Below are positions 12,497-20,781 of a DNA stretch of 64,000 nucleotides, in pieces. The DNA lies in assembly GCA_035627375.1 (NCBI GenBank), contig DASPLX010000017.1, positions 1-64,000 of the forward strand, in the 5' to 3' direction. The notes under the pieces were generated by a model, which did no database searches, was not told where the DNA came from, and saw nothing but the letters and a program-made list of their open reading frames with translations. Source of the stretch: DASPLX01 sp035627375. GTDB lineage: Bacteria; Pseudomonadota; Gammaproteobacteria; Burkholderiales; Burkholderiaceae_D. Each line of letters begins with the position of its first letter. Position 1 is the first letter of the stretch. The position numbers were made by a program, and so were the translations under genes.

Positions 12497-13956
12497 CATC
12501 GCGCGGCCGGCAGCCGCTCCACCATCCGCCCCAGCCGCCGTATGGCGCCGTCCACTTCCTTCGAATGCGGCGCGCCGCAGCTCAGGCGCAGGAAGGGCTC
12601 GAAACGGTCCGAGTTCGAGAACAGCGAGCCGGGCACGAGCAGGATGCCGTCCCGGATCGCGACATCGAACAAGGCTTTCGATGAGCGCCGTTCCGGCAAT
12701 TCGAGCCAGAGCGTCGGGCCGCCGTTCGGCATGGTCAGGCGCGTTCCTTCGGGGAAATAGGCGGCGACCGCCTCCGCCATCCGCTCGCGCTGTCCGCGCA
12801 AGGCCGTGCGCAGGCGCCGCAGGTGGCGCTCGAATGCGCCCGAGCCGATGAATTCCGCCGCCGCGATCTGCGGCCATTCCTCGTTGTAGCGCGTCTGCGC
12901 GTATTTGAGCAGCGCCGCGCGCGTATGCCAGCGGCCGCCGAGCATCCAGCCGAGCCGCATGCCGGGCGCCAGCGTCTTGTGCAGCGAGGCGCAGTAGATC
13001 ACGTTGCCGGTCTTGTCGAGCGCCTTGAGCGTCGGCAGCGGCGTCTCGGACTCGATCAGCTCGCCGTAGGTATCGTCCTCGATCAGCGCGATGCCGCTTT
13101 GCTCGCACAATTCGACGAGTCTCTTCTTTTTCGATTCAGGCAGGACGGCGCCGAGCGGATTCTGCAGATGCGGCACCACCACCACGGCCTTGATGTTGCC
13201 GTAGGTCCGGATCGCCAGTTCGAGCGCATCGACCGATATGCCGCGGGACGCCGAGGTCGGAATCTCGAGCGCGCGCAAACCGAGGCTTTCGAGCACCTGG
13301 AACAGGCCGTAATAGGTGGGCGACTCGACCGCGATCGTGTCGCCGGGCCGCGCAACGGCGCGCAAGGCCAGGTTGAGGGCTTCGATGCAGCCGTGGGTGA
13401 TGGTGACCTCTTCGGGCGAGCACACAATGCCGCTGGCCATCGCGCGTTTGGCGAGCGCGGCCCGGAAACGCGCGTTGCCGCCGGGCGGCGCCACCCGCAC
13501 CAGCAGATCGGGATCCTGGCGCAAGGCGCGGATCGCGGCGTTCTTCAATTGCTGGGAAGGATACAGCTCGGGCGCGCCGCGCGCCCCGGACAGGTTGACC
13601 TGGATCGGATGGGCTTGCCCGCGCAGCACGAAATCCGACACCCGCGCATGGATGCCGACATATTGGGCCGGGTCGGGCGGCAGCGCGACGCTCGGCTCCT
13701 CGACGCTCGGCTCCTCGACGCTCGGCAAGACGGCGCGGCGCGGCCGGCGCACGAAATAGCCGGAACGGGGCCGCGCTTCGAGCCAGCCCTGGCGTTCCAG
13801 TTCGCGGCAGACCTGCAAGGCGGTGGACAGGCTCACGCCATGCAGGCGCATCAGCGCGCGCACCGAAGGCATGCGTTCGCCTTGGGCAAGCGAGCCGGCC
13901 CGGATCGCAGCGAGATAATGCTCGGCCAGCCGGCGATACAAGGGTAGTTCATCCAT
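12496..13956 (-). CDS. MocR/PdxR-type regulator (GntR HTH fused to PLP-dependent aminotransferase-like domain)
   Basis: This 486-residue protein has an N-terminal GntR winged HTH (residues ~1-72; GERMPSVRALMRLHGVSLST) and a proline/glutamate linker containing a tandem VEEPS repeat. A class I aminotransferase-like domain follows, with AGxxHGCIEALNLALRAV-type sequence and PLP lysine in ASLHKTLAPGMRLGW. The family regulates vitamin B6, GABA/taurine or transport genes, and the aminotransferase part acts as a sensor. It is divergent from the DUF2917 gene and close to an AraC regulator and a LysE exporter, so one of these may be its target. The start at 13956 is chosen because the HTH begins there and GAGGA lies 8 nt upstream. 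The longer upstream frame is not needed. Confidence 0.92.
   Translation of the reverse strand: MDELPLYRRLAEHYLAAIRAGSLAQGERMPSVRALMRLHGVSLSTALQVCRELERQGWLEARPRSGYFVRRPRRAVLPSVEEPSVEEPSVALPPDPAQYVGIHARVSDFVLRGQAHPIQVNLSGARGAPELYPSQQLKNAAIRALRQDPDLLVRVAPPGGNARFRAALAKRAMASGIVCSPEEVTITHGCIEALNLALRAVARPGDTIAVESPTYYGLFQVLESLGLRALEIPTSASRGISVDALELAIRTYGNIKAVVVVPHLQNPLGAVLPESKKKRLVELCEQSGIALIEDDTYGELIESETPLPTLKALDKTGNVIYCASLHKTLAPGMRLGWMLGGRWHTRAALLKYAQTRYNEEWPQIAAAEFIGSGAFERHLRRLRTALRGQRERMAEAVAAYFPEGTRLTMPNGGPTLWLELPERRSSKALFDVAIRDGILLVPGSLFSNSDRFEPFLRLSCGAPHSKEVDGAIRRLGRMVERLPAAR
13687..13726. repeat. 15-bp tandem repeat in the MocR linker
   Basis: GACGCTCGGCTCCTC occurs at 13687-13701 and 13702-13716, with a partial third unit after it. 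It encodes repeated VEEPS units in the linker between HTH and aminotransferase domains. Copy-number slippage would change linker length without breaking the frame. Confidence 0.8.
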
Positions 13957-14128
13957 GCCGCATCCTCGCCGCTCCGTGTGTTCGCGAACAGATATAGATC
14001 CTATGAAAACGAACCATAACAGATTGCCGGATCGTCTTCTGTTACGGCCCGGCTTGCGCTCCGTTGTGCCTGTTTTGCCGCAGCGCACCGCTCTACGATG
14101 AAAGCCTCTGATCGATAAAGGAGCAACC

Positions 14129-14479
14129 ATGGGCGAACCATTTCCAGAACCACCGGGGCGGCAGCTCAGGCGCCGGCTCGGGCCGGGGCAGGCGCTGCGC
14201 CTGCAGGCCGGGCGCGGCACGACGGTGATCGCGCTGCGCGGCGCCTTCGAACTCGCCGGTCCGCCGGCCTGGCTGGCCGGCCATGTCGTATCGACAAGCA
14301 TCCGGCTGCGGGAAGGCGAGGCGCACGTCCTTCCGCGCGGCGGCCCGATCACGCTCGAGAGCTTGGGCCCGGGAGAAGTCTTGTGCCTCGGCGAACCGGA
14401 GCGGCGCGCGCCGTCCGCGGCTTGGCGGGCGGCGCTGGCGGCGGGATGGCGCCGCCTGTGCCGTCATTCGCCGGCATGA
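14129..14479 (+). CDS. DUF2917 family protein
   Basis: This 116-residue protein has the family pattern of a beta-rich small domain: LGPGQALRLQAGRGTTVIAL, then LREGEAHVLPRGGPITLESL. DUF2917 proteins are common beside regulators in Burkholderiales and have no established function. AAAGGAG upstream of the ATG supports the start. It is divergent from the MocR gene (172-bp shared promoter region) and 16 bp ahead of the AraC regulator, so it is probably cotranscribed with the latter. No signal peptide or membrane segment is visible. Confidence 0.8.
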   Translation: MGEPFPEPPGRQLRRRLGPGQALRLQAGRGTTVIALRGAFELAGPPAWLAGHVVSTSIRLREGEAHVLPRGGPITLESLGPGEVLCLGEPERRAPSAAWRAALAAGWRRLCRHSPA

Positions 14480-14495
14480 GCGCGGAGAAAGATTT

Positions 14496-15413
14496 ATGAT
14501 GACGGTTATCGTTCATACCCGTTCCGCTAGACGGCAGCGTCGATTCAAGCCCGCGACCATGTTCCGCCATCCATCCGAATTCGTCACCTTCAAGGCCAGC
14601 CCGCACCTTCCGGGCGTGGAATTGTATTCGGCGTGCATCGTCGATCATGCCTTCGCGCCGCATGTGCACGACGGTTATTCTCTCGGCGCCATCGAGGCGG
14701 GCGTGGAACGCTTCCGTTACCAGGGCAGCGAGCACCTGGCTCCGGCCGGCACGCTGGTGATGCTCAATCCGGACGAATTGCATACCGGGCAGGCGGAAGT
14801 CGAGGCCGGCTGGACCTACCAGATGCTCTATATCGCGCCCGAGACGCTGCACGCCATGACGGGCGGCGAAGCGCACTTTCCCGACGCCACGGTCCACGAT
14901 CCGCGCCTGGCGGCCGCTTATCGCCTTGCCTTCGACCGCATGTGGCACGCGCCCGGCGATATCGCCTTCGTCTCCGAATTCACGCGCCTGGTCGATGCGC
15001 TCGTCGCGCGTTATGGGCGTCATGAGGGACATGCCGGCAAGACGGAGCGTTCCGCGCCCGGCATGGCGCGCTCGGCGGCGATGCGGCGCGTGCTCGATTG
15101 CATCGAGGCGAACCTCGAGGGCGATTTGCGCGTCGAACAGCTGGCGCGGGAAGCCGGCCTCTCGCTGTTCCATTTCGTGCGCGTCTTCAGCGCGGCCTTC
15201 CATGCGACGCCGCATCAATACGTCCAGGCGCGCCGCGCCGCCCGCGCCAAATCGCTGCTGGCGCGGCGAACGAGCCCGGCCGAAGCCGCCGTCGCGGCCG
15301 GGCTGACGGATCAGAGCCATTTGAACCGCTGGTTCAAGCGCGCCTACGGCGTGACGCCGGCCCAATACCAGCAACAGATCGGCAGCCGGCCCGGGGGAAC
15401 CCGGCATACCTAG
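14496..15413 (+). CDS. AraC-family transcriptional regulator with cupin-like sensor domain
   Basis: This protein of about 305 residues has an N-terminal AraC-type ligand-binding cupin (HVHDGYSLGAIEAGVERFRY, then MLNPDELHTGQ, residues ~25-160). The C-terminal double HTH (residues ~195-295) contains LREAGLSLFHF-like and DQSHLNRWFKRAYGVTPAQY motifs. The start at 14496 follows GGAGA by 8 nt. A second ATG three bases on and one at 14559 are alternatives. The next gene, 70 bp downstream, is a LysE-type exporter, the usual target of this AraC subgroup, so the regulator probably activates amino-acid efflux. Confidence 0.92.
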   Translation: MMTVIVHTRSARRQRRFKPATMFRHPSEFVTFKASPHLPGVELYSACIVDHAFAPHVHDGYSLGAIEAGVERFRYQGSEHLAPAGTLVMLNPDELHTGQAEVEAGWTYQMLYIAPETLHAMTGGEAHFPDATVHDPRLAAAYRLAFDRMWHAPGDIAFVSEFTRLVDALVARYGRHEGHAGKTERSAPGMARSAAMRRVLDCIEANLEGDLRVEQLAREAGLSLFHFVRVFSAAFHATPHQYVQARRAARAKSLLARRTSPAEAAVAAGLTDQSHLNRWFKRAYGVTPAQYQQQIGSRPGGTRHT

Positions 15414-15483
15414 CCACGGGCCGCCATTCCCATCGCACTCTCATTCGATCCATCCCGACACCCCGTTTCCGAAAGACGAACCC

Positions 15484-16119
15484 ATGGAATTTTCCACCTG
15501 GCTGCTCTATGCCACCGTCGCCATCGTCAATATCGCCAGCCCCGGCCCGGCGATCCTGCTGGCGATCTCCAACAGCGTCGCCTACGGCTTGCGGCGCGTC
15601 GTGTTTTCCTCGCTCGGCAACATCTGCGGCGGCGCGCTCATCTCCAGTCTCACGATGGCCGGGCTCGGCGCCGTGCTGAAGACCTCGTCGCTGCTGTTCG
15701 GCATACTCAAGCTGGTCGGCGCGGCTTATCTGATCTATCTCGGCATCCGCCAATGGCGCTCCCGGACCAGCCTCTTCGCGCGCCATGACGCCGCCGCGCC
15801 GGCGGCGCGCAACAACCGCCAGTTGTTCATGCAGGGCTTCTTGCTCGCGCTCACGAATCCGAAGGCGATCCTGTTCTTCACCGCGCTGTTCCCGCAATTC
15901 CTGAGCACGAAACACGACCTGCTGCCGCAGTACGCGATCATGACCGGCACCTTCATGGTGCTGTCGTTCTGTTCCCTGATGAGCTATGCCTTGCTGGCGC
16001 GTTCGGCCGGCGCCTGGCTCTCCGGCGAGCGCAACACCGGCCTGTTCAACCGTTTCGCGGGCGGCACGTTCATGCTGCTCGGACTCGGCATGCTGCGCCT
16101 GAAGAATACCGCCGCATGA
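15484..16119 (+). CDS. LysE/RhtB-family amino-acid exporter
   Basis: This 211-residue inner-membrane protein has about six hydrophobic segments and the family N-terminal signature: IVNIASPGPAILLAISNSVA, then LGNICGG. The central loop is basic and the segment LTNPKAILFFTALFPQFL is typical. It likely exports an amino acid or related metabolite. It follows the AraC regulator and overlaps the next gene by four bases (ATGA). Two further LysE-type genes lie in this window at 37,794 and 41,755. Confidence 0.92.
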   Translation: MEFSTWLLYATVAIVNIASPGPAILLAISNSVAYGLRRVVFSSLGNICGGALISSLTMAGLGAVLKTSSLLFGILKLVGAAYLIYLGIRQWRSRTSLFARHDAAAPAARNNRQLFMQGFLLALTNPKAILFFTALFPQFLSTKHDLLPQYAIMTGTFMVLSFCSLMSYALLARSAGAWLSGERNTGLFNRFAGGTFMLLGLGMLRLKNTAA

Positions 16120-16628
16120 CGCGCATTCTCGTCAGCGCCTGCCTGCTGGGCGCGCCGGTCCGGTATGACGGCGGACATCTCGGCGGTAGCAGCGATGTGC
16201 TCGCCGCCTGGCAGCGCGCGGGCCGGCTGGTGCCGTTTTGTCCGGAAGTGGCGGCCGGATTTCCCACACCGCGCCCGGCCGCGGAAATCCGCGGCGGCGG
16301 CGGCGGCGCGCAAGTCCTGGCGCGCGGCGCCAGGGTGGTCGAAGAGAGCGGGCGCGACGTCAGCGCGCAATTCATCGCCGGCGCGGAGCAGGCGCTCGCC
16401 CTCGCGCAACGCAACGGCGTGCGCCTGGCCATTCTCGCGGAAGGCAGCCCCTCCTGCGGCAGCACGGCGATTTACGACGGCAGCTTCGGCGGCCGCCTGA
16501 TCGAAGGCAGCGGCGTGACCGCAGCCTTGCTGGAAAGCGCGGGCATACGCGTGTTTTCCCAGCATCGGCTGGCCGAGGCCGCGGCTTGGCTGGATGAATT
16601 GGAGGCCGCGGAGCGCGGACCGGGGTAA
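16116..16628 (+). CDS. DUF523 family protein
   Basis: This 170-residue cytosolic protein has the DUF523 signature: ILVSACLLGAPVRYDG at the N-terminus, PFCPEVAAGFPTPRP, and AEGSPSCGSTAIYDG with conserved cysteines. The conserved Cys residues suggest metal or Fe-S binding, but no activity is established for the family. Its start overlaps the exporter's stop, so the two are coupled. A four-glycine run (GGGG, residues ~59-62) is a local peculiarity. Confidence 0.88.
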   Translation: MTRILVSACLLGAPVRYDGGHLGGSSDVLAAWQRAGRLVPFCPEVAAGFPTPRPAAEIRGGGGGAQVLARGARVVEESGRDVSAQFIAGAEQALALAQRNGVRLAILAEGSPSCGSTAIYDGSFGGRLIEGSGVTAALLESAGIRVFSQHRLAEAAAWLDELEAAERGPG

Positions 16629-16641
16629 GCGGCTGCCCGGC

Positions 16642-17373
16642 TTATTTGAGCATGGCGCCGATCGCCACCGGCGCGGTCTGGGTGACGATCTGGCCTCTTT
16701 CCGGCCAATCGGCGAAGTGATAGGCCACCGTCTTGAACGTCATCGTGGTGTCGTCATGGAAGGCGCCGCCTTCTTCCACCCGCATCCGGGATTGCGCGTG
16801 ATCGACGCCGCGGAAGCGGACCACGGGATCGGGTGCGTTCTTGGCATAGGAGAAAATGACGCCCGCGCATTTCTTGTCGCGGACCGCCGAATCGCCGATA
16901 TAGCGCAAGTAAGTCAGCACCTGCTCGCAAGCGATGCGCAGATCCGTCGCCTCATAGACGCCGTCGGCGCGCGGGGCGATCGAGATGCGCGGCTGGAAGG
17001 TGTACATGCCGATCTTGCGGTTCAAGACCAGCACCAGCCGCGCGTTGTCGTCGTAGGCCGATTTCTGCAGGGGGAAGACCGCGCGGCCCGCCGCATCGAG
17101 CGCGATGTCGAGCTGGGCCGAGCGGCCGATCAGCGTCATGCGCACGCCGTCCATCGGTACGCTCTTGTCGCGCGGCACCACTTGCAGATGACTCTGGATG
17201 AATTGTTTCGGCTTGCCGTACTTCTCGAACCGGATCATGAGCTTGTAGGCCTCGCGATAACTCATCCAGGCGCCGTCCTGCACCTCCCCGTCGGGCTCGT
17301 TCGACTGGGCGGCAGCGCTCCCCGCCTTCAACAGAAGGAGCAGGGACAAGACGAGGATGCGCTTGGCAGACAT
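16642..17373 (-). CDS. secreted hypothetical protein
   Basis: This 243-residue protein has an N-terminal signal peptide (ILVLSLLLLLKAGSAAAQ), so it is likely periplasmic. The mature part is predicted alpha/beta. Conserved-looking stretches include AWMSYREAYKLMIRFEKYGK and ACEQVLTYLRYIGDSAVRDK. The pattern recalls DUF2987, but that assignment is tentative. It starts 18 bp after the MipA/OmpV gene on the same strand, so the two probably form an operon. It converges on the DUF523 gene. Confidence 0.7.
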   Translation of the reverse strand: MSAKRILVLSLLLLLKAGSAAAQSNEPDGEVQDGAWMSYREAYKLMIRFEKYGKPKQFIQSHLQVVPRDKSVPMDGVRMTLIGRSAQLDIALDAAGRAVFPLQKSAYDDNARLVLVLNRKIGMYTFQPRISIAPRADGVYEATDLRIACEQVLTYLRYIGDSAVRDKKCAGVIFSYAKNAPDPVVRFRGVDHAQSRMRVEEGGAFHDDTTMTFKTVAYHFADWPERGQIVTQTAPVAIGAMLK

Positions 17374-17391
17374 GAGGAATGGTCGATGGGA

Positions 17392-18225
17392 TCAGAAACG
17401 ATAGGCCAGCCCGGTACGGAAACCCAGATTGTTGCGGCGCTCGGCCAGCGGACTGTCGGCGGCCTGCCCCATGAGGCGGGAAGCCGTCAGCTGCGTGGAG
17501 AGCAGCCAGGCATTGCTCAATTCCCAGTTCCAGTTGAAGGTCAGTTGGACGTCGCGGATGCCGGATGATGCCGGCTCATAAGCGAACCTGCTGCCGGCCG
17601 GCAGCCGTTCCGGCCGCAGACCGAAAAACTCGCGCAGGTAGTGCCGGTTGGCCCAGGTGACGCCTGCCGTCAGGGACAGGTTATGGTGCGGGATCACTTG
17701 CGCGAACGACTTTTGCACGCCGCCGCTGAACAACAAGCCGTCACGCTCCTCGCCGGCGCCGTACAGCAGCGAGCCGATGAGCCGCAATTCCGGAGTCAGA
17801 TAATAATTGGCGAAACCGCCGATCTGCGGGGTCGCCCGGATATCGTGCGGCTGGATCGAGGAGTTGCGCCCGATTTCGGACGAGATCGCTTGGTTGATCT
17901 CGCCGATGTCGGTCAGCCGGCCCCCGGCGGACACGTTGCGGCCCGGCTCGATGGACAGCAACGGACCATATTCGAGGCCCGGCGTGGGCGACAAGTGCAT
18001 GCCGAGGTTCAATCCGGACACGAATACTCCATTGCTCCATTGCATCTGCACCAGCCCGATGATATTCGTCCTGCGTTCGTCCGCGCCCTTATAGCGCGGC
18101 AAAGACGCCACGCCGAGTCCGACGTACATGTCCTTGCTGCCGTCGGGCATCATGGGAGCGGAAGGTGTCTGCGCAACGGCAAGATTGCAAATGCCGAGCA
18201 ACGCCAGGAAAAATATTTTCGCCAT
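17392..18225 (-). CDS. MipA/OmpV-family outer-membrane protein
   Basis: This protein of about 277 residues has a signal peptide (FFLALLGICNLAVAQ) and a beta-barrel pattern of alternating hydrophobic strands ending in aromatic phenylalanine (FRTGLAYRF), a common outer-membrane sorting signal. Family features are the N-terminal YVGLGVASLPRYKGAD and the central ATPQIGGFANYYLTPELRL. MipA/OmpV proteins scaffold murein enzymes or respond to envelope signals in different species. The ATG at 18225 is preferred because the signal peptide starts there, although the ribosome site is weak. Longer upstream frames add a non-signal-like tail. Confidence 0.85.
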   Translation of the reverse strand: MAKIFFLALLGICNLAVAQTPSAPMMPDGSKDMYVGLGVASLPRYKGADERRTNIIGLVQMQWSNGVFVSGLNLGMHLSPTPGLEYGPLLSIEPGRNVSAGGRLTDIGEINQAISSEIGRNSSIQPHDIRATPQIGGFANYYLTPELRLIGSLLYGAGEERDGLLFSGGVQKSFAQVIPHHNLSLTAGVTWANRHYLREFFGLRPERLPAGSRFAYEPASSGIRDVQLTFNWNWELSNAWLLSTQLTASRLMGQAADSPLAERRNNLGFRTGLAYRF

Positions 18226-18474
18226 GTCGAATCGCTGGTAAGGGAAGGCCCGCGCCTTGTCGTGCCATTTCCGGAAAAATGCCCTGAATACCGGCCGCCC
18301 CGACCTGTCGGTCGCGACCGCCCGATATTGTATGGGCATTTCCCGGAATTGCACGGCGCCGTCGCCGTCATCGCCTCTTTTCCGATAGCCTTCCGTCCAT
18401 CCTCCCATAACGTTCCGACAACATGTCTTCCCGGGCGCCGGCGCATCCAGCGGATCTCGCCGGCGCCGGTCCGC

Positions 18475-19797
18475 TCAGGGCAGCTTGACGAATTCGACCG
18501 GCGACGACGAAGCCGGCACCTTCACCAGCGAATACTGGTTGATGTTTGCTGCAATGCACATCACGTTCGGCCCCGGATCGACCACCCGGTATCCAACCTC
18601 CAGACGCTCCGGATTGGAGCGCCGGGTCACCGTCTCGATACTCATGCTGCCGCAGGTGATCGACTCGCCGCCGAGGAACACGCCGAGCACCATCTCCTGC
18701 GAAAAATCGACGACCGGAAGTTCGGCACGGCCCGCGGCATGCTCCCGCCACAAGACGGCCCACGCGGCCGCGTCCCGGATCGTCACGAAACGCTTGTCTT
18801 CGATTTCCGAGGTAAATACGCTACCCGGCAGGCGGTCGAACGCGACGGCATCGGGCGAGCAGGGATCATGCATACCGAGCGCCGCCGCCACCCGGGTGCG
18901 GATCGAACGCACGGCTCCCTGGAACGCTTCCGCCCCCGGAATGCCCTCGCGGCAGCTGAAGCTGACCTTGGTCTTCTTGCCGGCCTGTTCGATCTCGATC
19001 CATTCCGCACCTCCGTCGGCGCAATCGGGGCAACCGAGCACCGTGTCCGCGGCCGGCATGGTCTTGGCCGCCGCCGTCAATGCCTGCCATTCCTGCGCCG
19101 AAACCTCGCCCCAGATCGCACGTTCCTGATAGGGCACGCCTCCCCGGTCCCCGCGGCCGGAAACCGCGCGGAAGGTGGCGCCGTCCTTGCCGATCTCGAC
19201 AGCAGCCTCGCAATTATCGAGGCACATTCCGAACGACCATCCGCTCCGAATCAAAAGATCGGCGTTGGCCGACGACGGCGCCTGCACGAATTCGACCGGA
19301 TCGGAAGAATACGGCACCGTGACCAGCACCGCGGGATTGCCAACCAGCGCGATGCAAGCCATCTCGGGGCCGGGCGTGGATTCGCGATAGGTGACTTCCA
19401 CCCGGTTCGGATTGGTCTTTTGCTTGACGGCGAGAATCGCTACGCCATCGCAATAATTGCGGGCGCCGAGGAACACGCCGATCACCATGTTGCGCGTGAA
19501 ATCGACGGCCGGCGCTTCAGGCACCCGTGGACCGTCGCCGGCGTGCTGGGCCCAGAGAGCGTTCCACGCGGCTTCGTCGCGCACCGCGACCAGGCGCTTT
19601 TCGCCGATGGCGGAGGGCAGCGCCGGCACGATGGTTTGAAACGGCTGGCTGACCACGGTTTTCTGCACCACACCGGAAGCCGGCGCGTTGACGGTGCCGG
19701 AGTTGGCGGAAGCCGACGATCCACCGCCCCCGCAGCCCGCCAGCAGGATGCCGGCGGCAGCCACCAGAGTGGCCACGAAAAATGATTTGCGTCCCAT
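18475..19797 (-). CDS. lipoprotein with two PrcB-like domains
   Basis: This protein of about 440 residues has a lipoprotein signal (GILLAGC, lipid-modified Cys at ~22) followed by a Gly/Ser tether. Two related domains flank a middle section. The first copy contains VDFTRNMVIGVFLGARNYCD and later ALVGNPAVLVTVPYS. The second contains VDFSQEMVLGVFLGGESITC and INQYSLVKVPASSSPVEFV. Both fit the PrcB C-terminal family pattern. The middle (residues ~185-320; SGWSFGMCLDNCEAAVEIGK) recalls DUF6438, with several Cys residues. It is probably anchored in the outer or inner membrane facing the periplasm. AAGGA upstream supports the start at 19797. The function is unknown. Confidence 0.75.
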   Translation of the reverse strand: MGRKSFFVATLVAAAGILLAGCGGGGSSASANSGTVNAPASGVVQKTVVSQPFQTIVPALPSAIGEKRLVAVRDEAAWNALWAQHAGDGPRVPEAPAVDFTRNMVIGVFLGARNYCDGVAILAVKQKTNPNRVEVTYRESTPGPEMACIALVGNPAVLVTVPYSSDPVEFVQAPSSANADLLIRSGWSFGMCLDNCEAAVEIGKDGATFRAVSGRGDRGGVPYQERAIWGEVSAQEWQALTAAAKTMPAADTVLGCPDCADGGAEWIEIEQAGKKTKVSFSCREGIPGAEAFQGAVRSIRTRVAAALGMHDPCSPDAVAFDRLPGSVFTSEIEDKRFVTIRDAAAWAVLWREHAAGRAELPVVDFSQEMVLGVFLGGESITCGSMSIETVTRRSNPERLEVGYRVVDPGPNVMCIAANINQYSLVKVPASSSPVEFVKLP

Positions 19798-20082
19798 GTT
19801 TATCCTTGTATCAAGTCTTGAACGCCTTGGCGCGGCCAACGGCGCGGCGCGGCGTCACGAGTGAATGAGGAAACAAAGAGGCGGCCGCCTTTTGTCGCAC
19901 GTCCTCATCATAAAATCGAGACGGGGCGAAATCTGCGTCTTCCTTGTCGGAAAATTGTATGCATTTGCATCTGCGCCAAACGGTCGGAAACTGTCGGGCA
20001 GTTGTATTTGTCTGTATGTAAATGTCGAGACGGCGCGATTCGTGGCAAGCTCTTATACAATCCCGTGCAGGGAGGAAATACC

Positions 20083-20769
20083 ATGTTTCGTGTAATGCTT
20101 GTTGAAGACGATGCGAAACTTGCCGGATTGATCACGGAATACCTGGATGGCTACGAGTTCGCGGTACATGTCGTGAGCCGCGGCGATGCGGCGCTCGAGG
20201 AGTTCGGCCGGATCGAACCCGACATCGTCGTTCTCGATCTGATGCTGCCCGGGTTGGACGGCATGGTCGTATGCCGGCAGATTCGCGATATCAGCAGCGT
20301 GCCTATCCTGATTCTGACCGCGCGCGAGGATACCTTCGATGAAGTCTCGGGACTCGAACAGGGCGCCGACGACTACGTCAATAAGCCGGTGCAGCCGCGC
20401 GTCCTGCTGGCCCGCCTGCGCGCCCTGGTGCGCCGCACGCAGGCCAAGAATGCCGTTACGCAGGAAGGGGTGACGGTCGGCGCTTTGCATATTTCCAAGG
20501 AAAACCGCACCGTCACTTGGCACGGCGAGGCGGTCACGCTCAACACCAGCGAATACAAGCTGCTGCTGATGCTGGCGGAATCGGCCGGGCACGTGCTGTC
20601 GCGCAACGACATCCTGAAAAAAATGCGCGGCCTCGAATTCGACGGCCTCGACCGCAGCATCGACAATTGCGTGGCGCGGCTGCGCCGCAAGTTCGGCGAC
20701 GCCGAGGCGGAAAAGATCAAGACCGTCTGGGGTGAAGGTTATCTGCTCAGTCCGTCCGCCTGGGAATAA
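20083..20769 (+). CDS. OmpR/RstA-type response regulator
   Basis: This 228-residue protein has a receiver domain (residues 1-115; acidic EDD at 8-10 and phospho-acceptor D52 in VVLDLMLPGLDG) and an OmpR-type winged helix (residues ~130-225; LNTSEYKLLLMLAESAGHVL, then SIDNCVARLRRKFG). The usual 'KPF' is 'KPV' here. GGAGG lies 6-7 nt before the ATG. The cognate kinase gene starts 12 bp downstream, and the pair resembles RstA/RstB. Target genes are not evident from the sequence. Confidence 0.93.
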   Translation: MFRVMLVEDDAKLAGLITEYLDGYEFAVHVVSRGDAALEEFGRIEPDIVVLDLMLPGLDGMVVCRQIRDISSVPILILTAREDTFDEVSGLEQGADDYVNKPVQPRVLLARLRALVRRTQAKNAVTQEGVTVGALHISKENRTVTWHGEAVTLNTSEYKLLLMLAESAGHVLSRNDILKKMRGLEFDGLDRSIDNCVARLRRKFGDAEAEKIKTVWGEGYLLSPSAWE

Positions 20770-20781
20770 GCCGGCCCGGCG

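Noticed and set aside
17641..19785. 714-codon plus-strand open frame
   Set aside because: It is antisense to the MipA/OmpV and PrcB-like lipoprotein genes, Arg/His-rich as expected for a shadow frame in high-GC DNA, with no domain.
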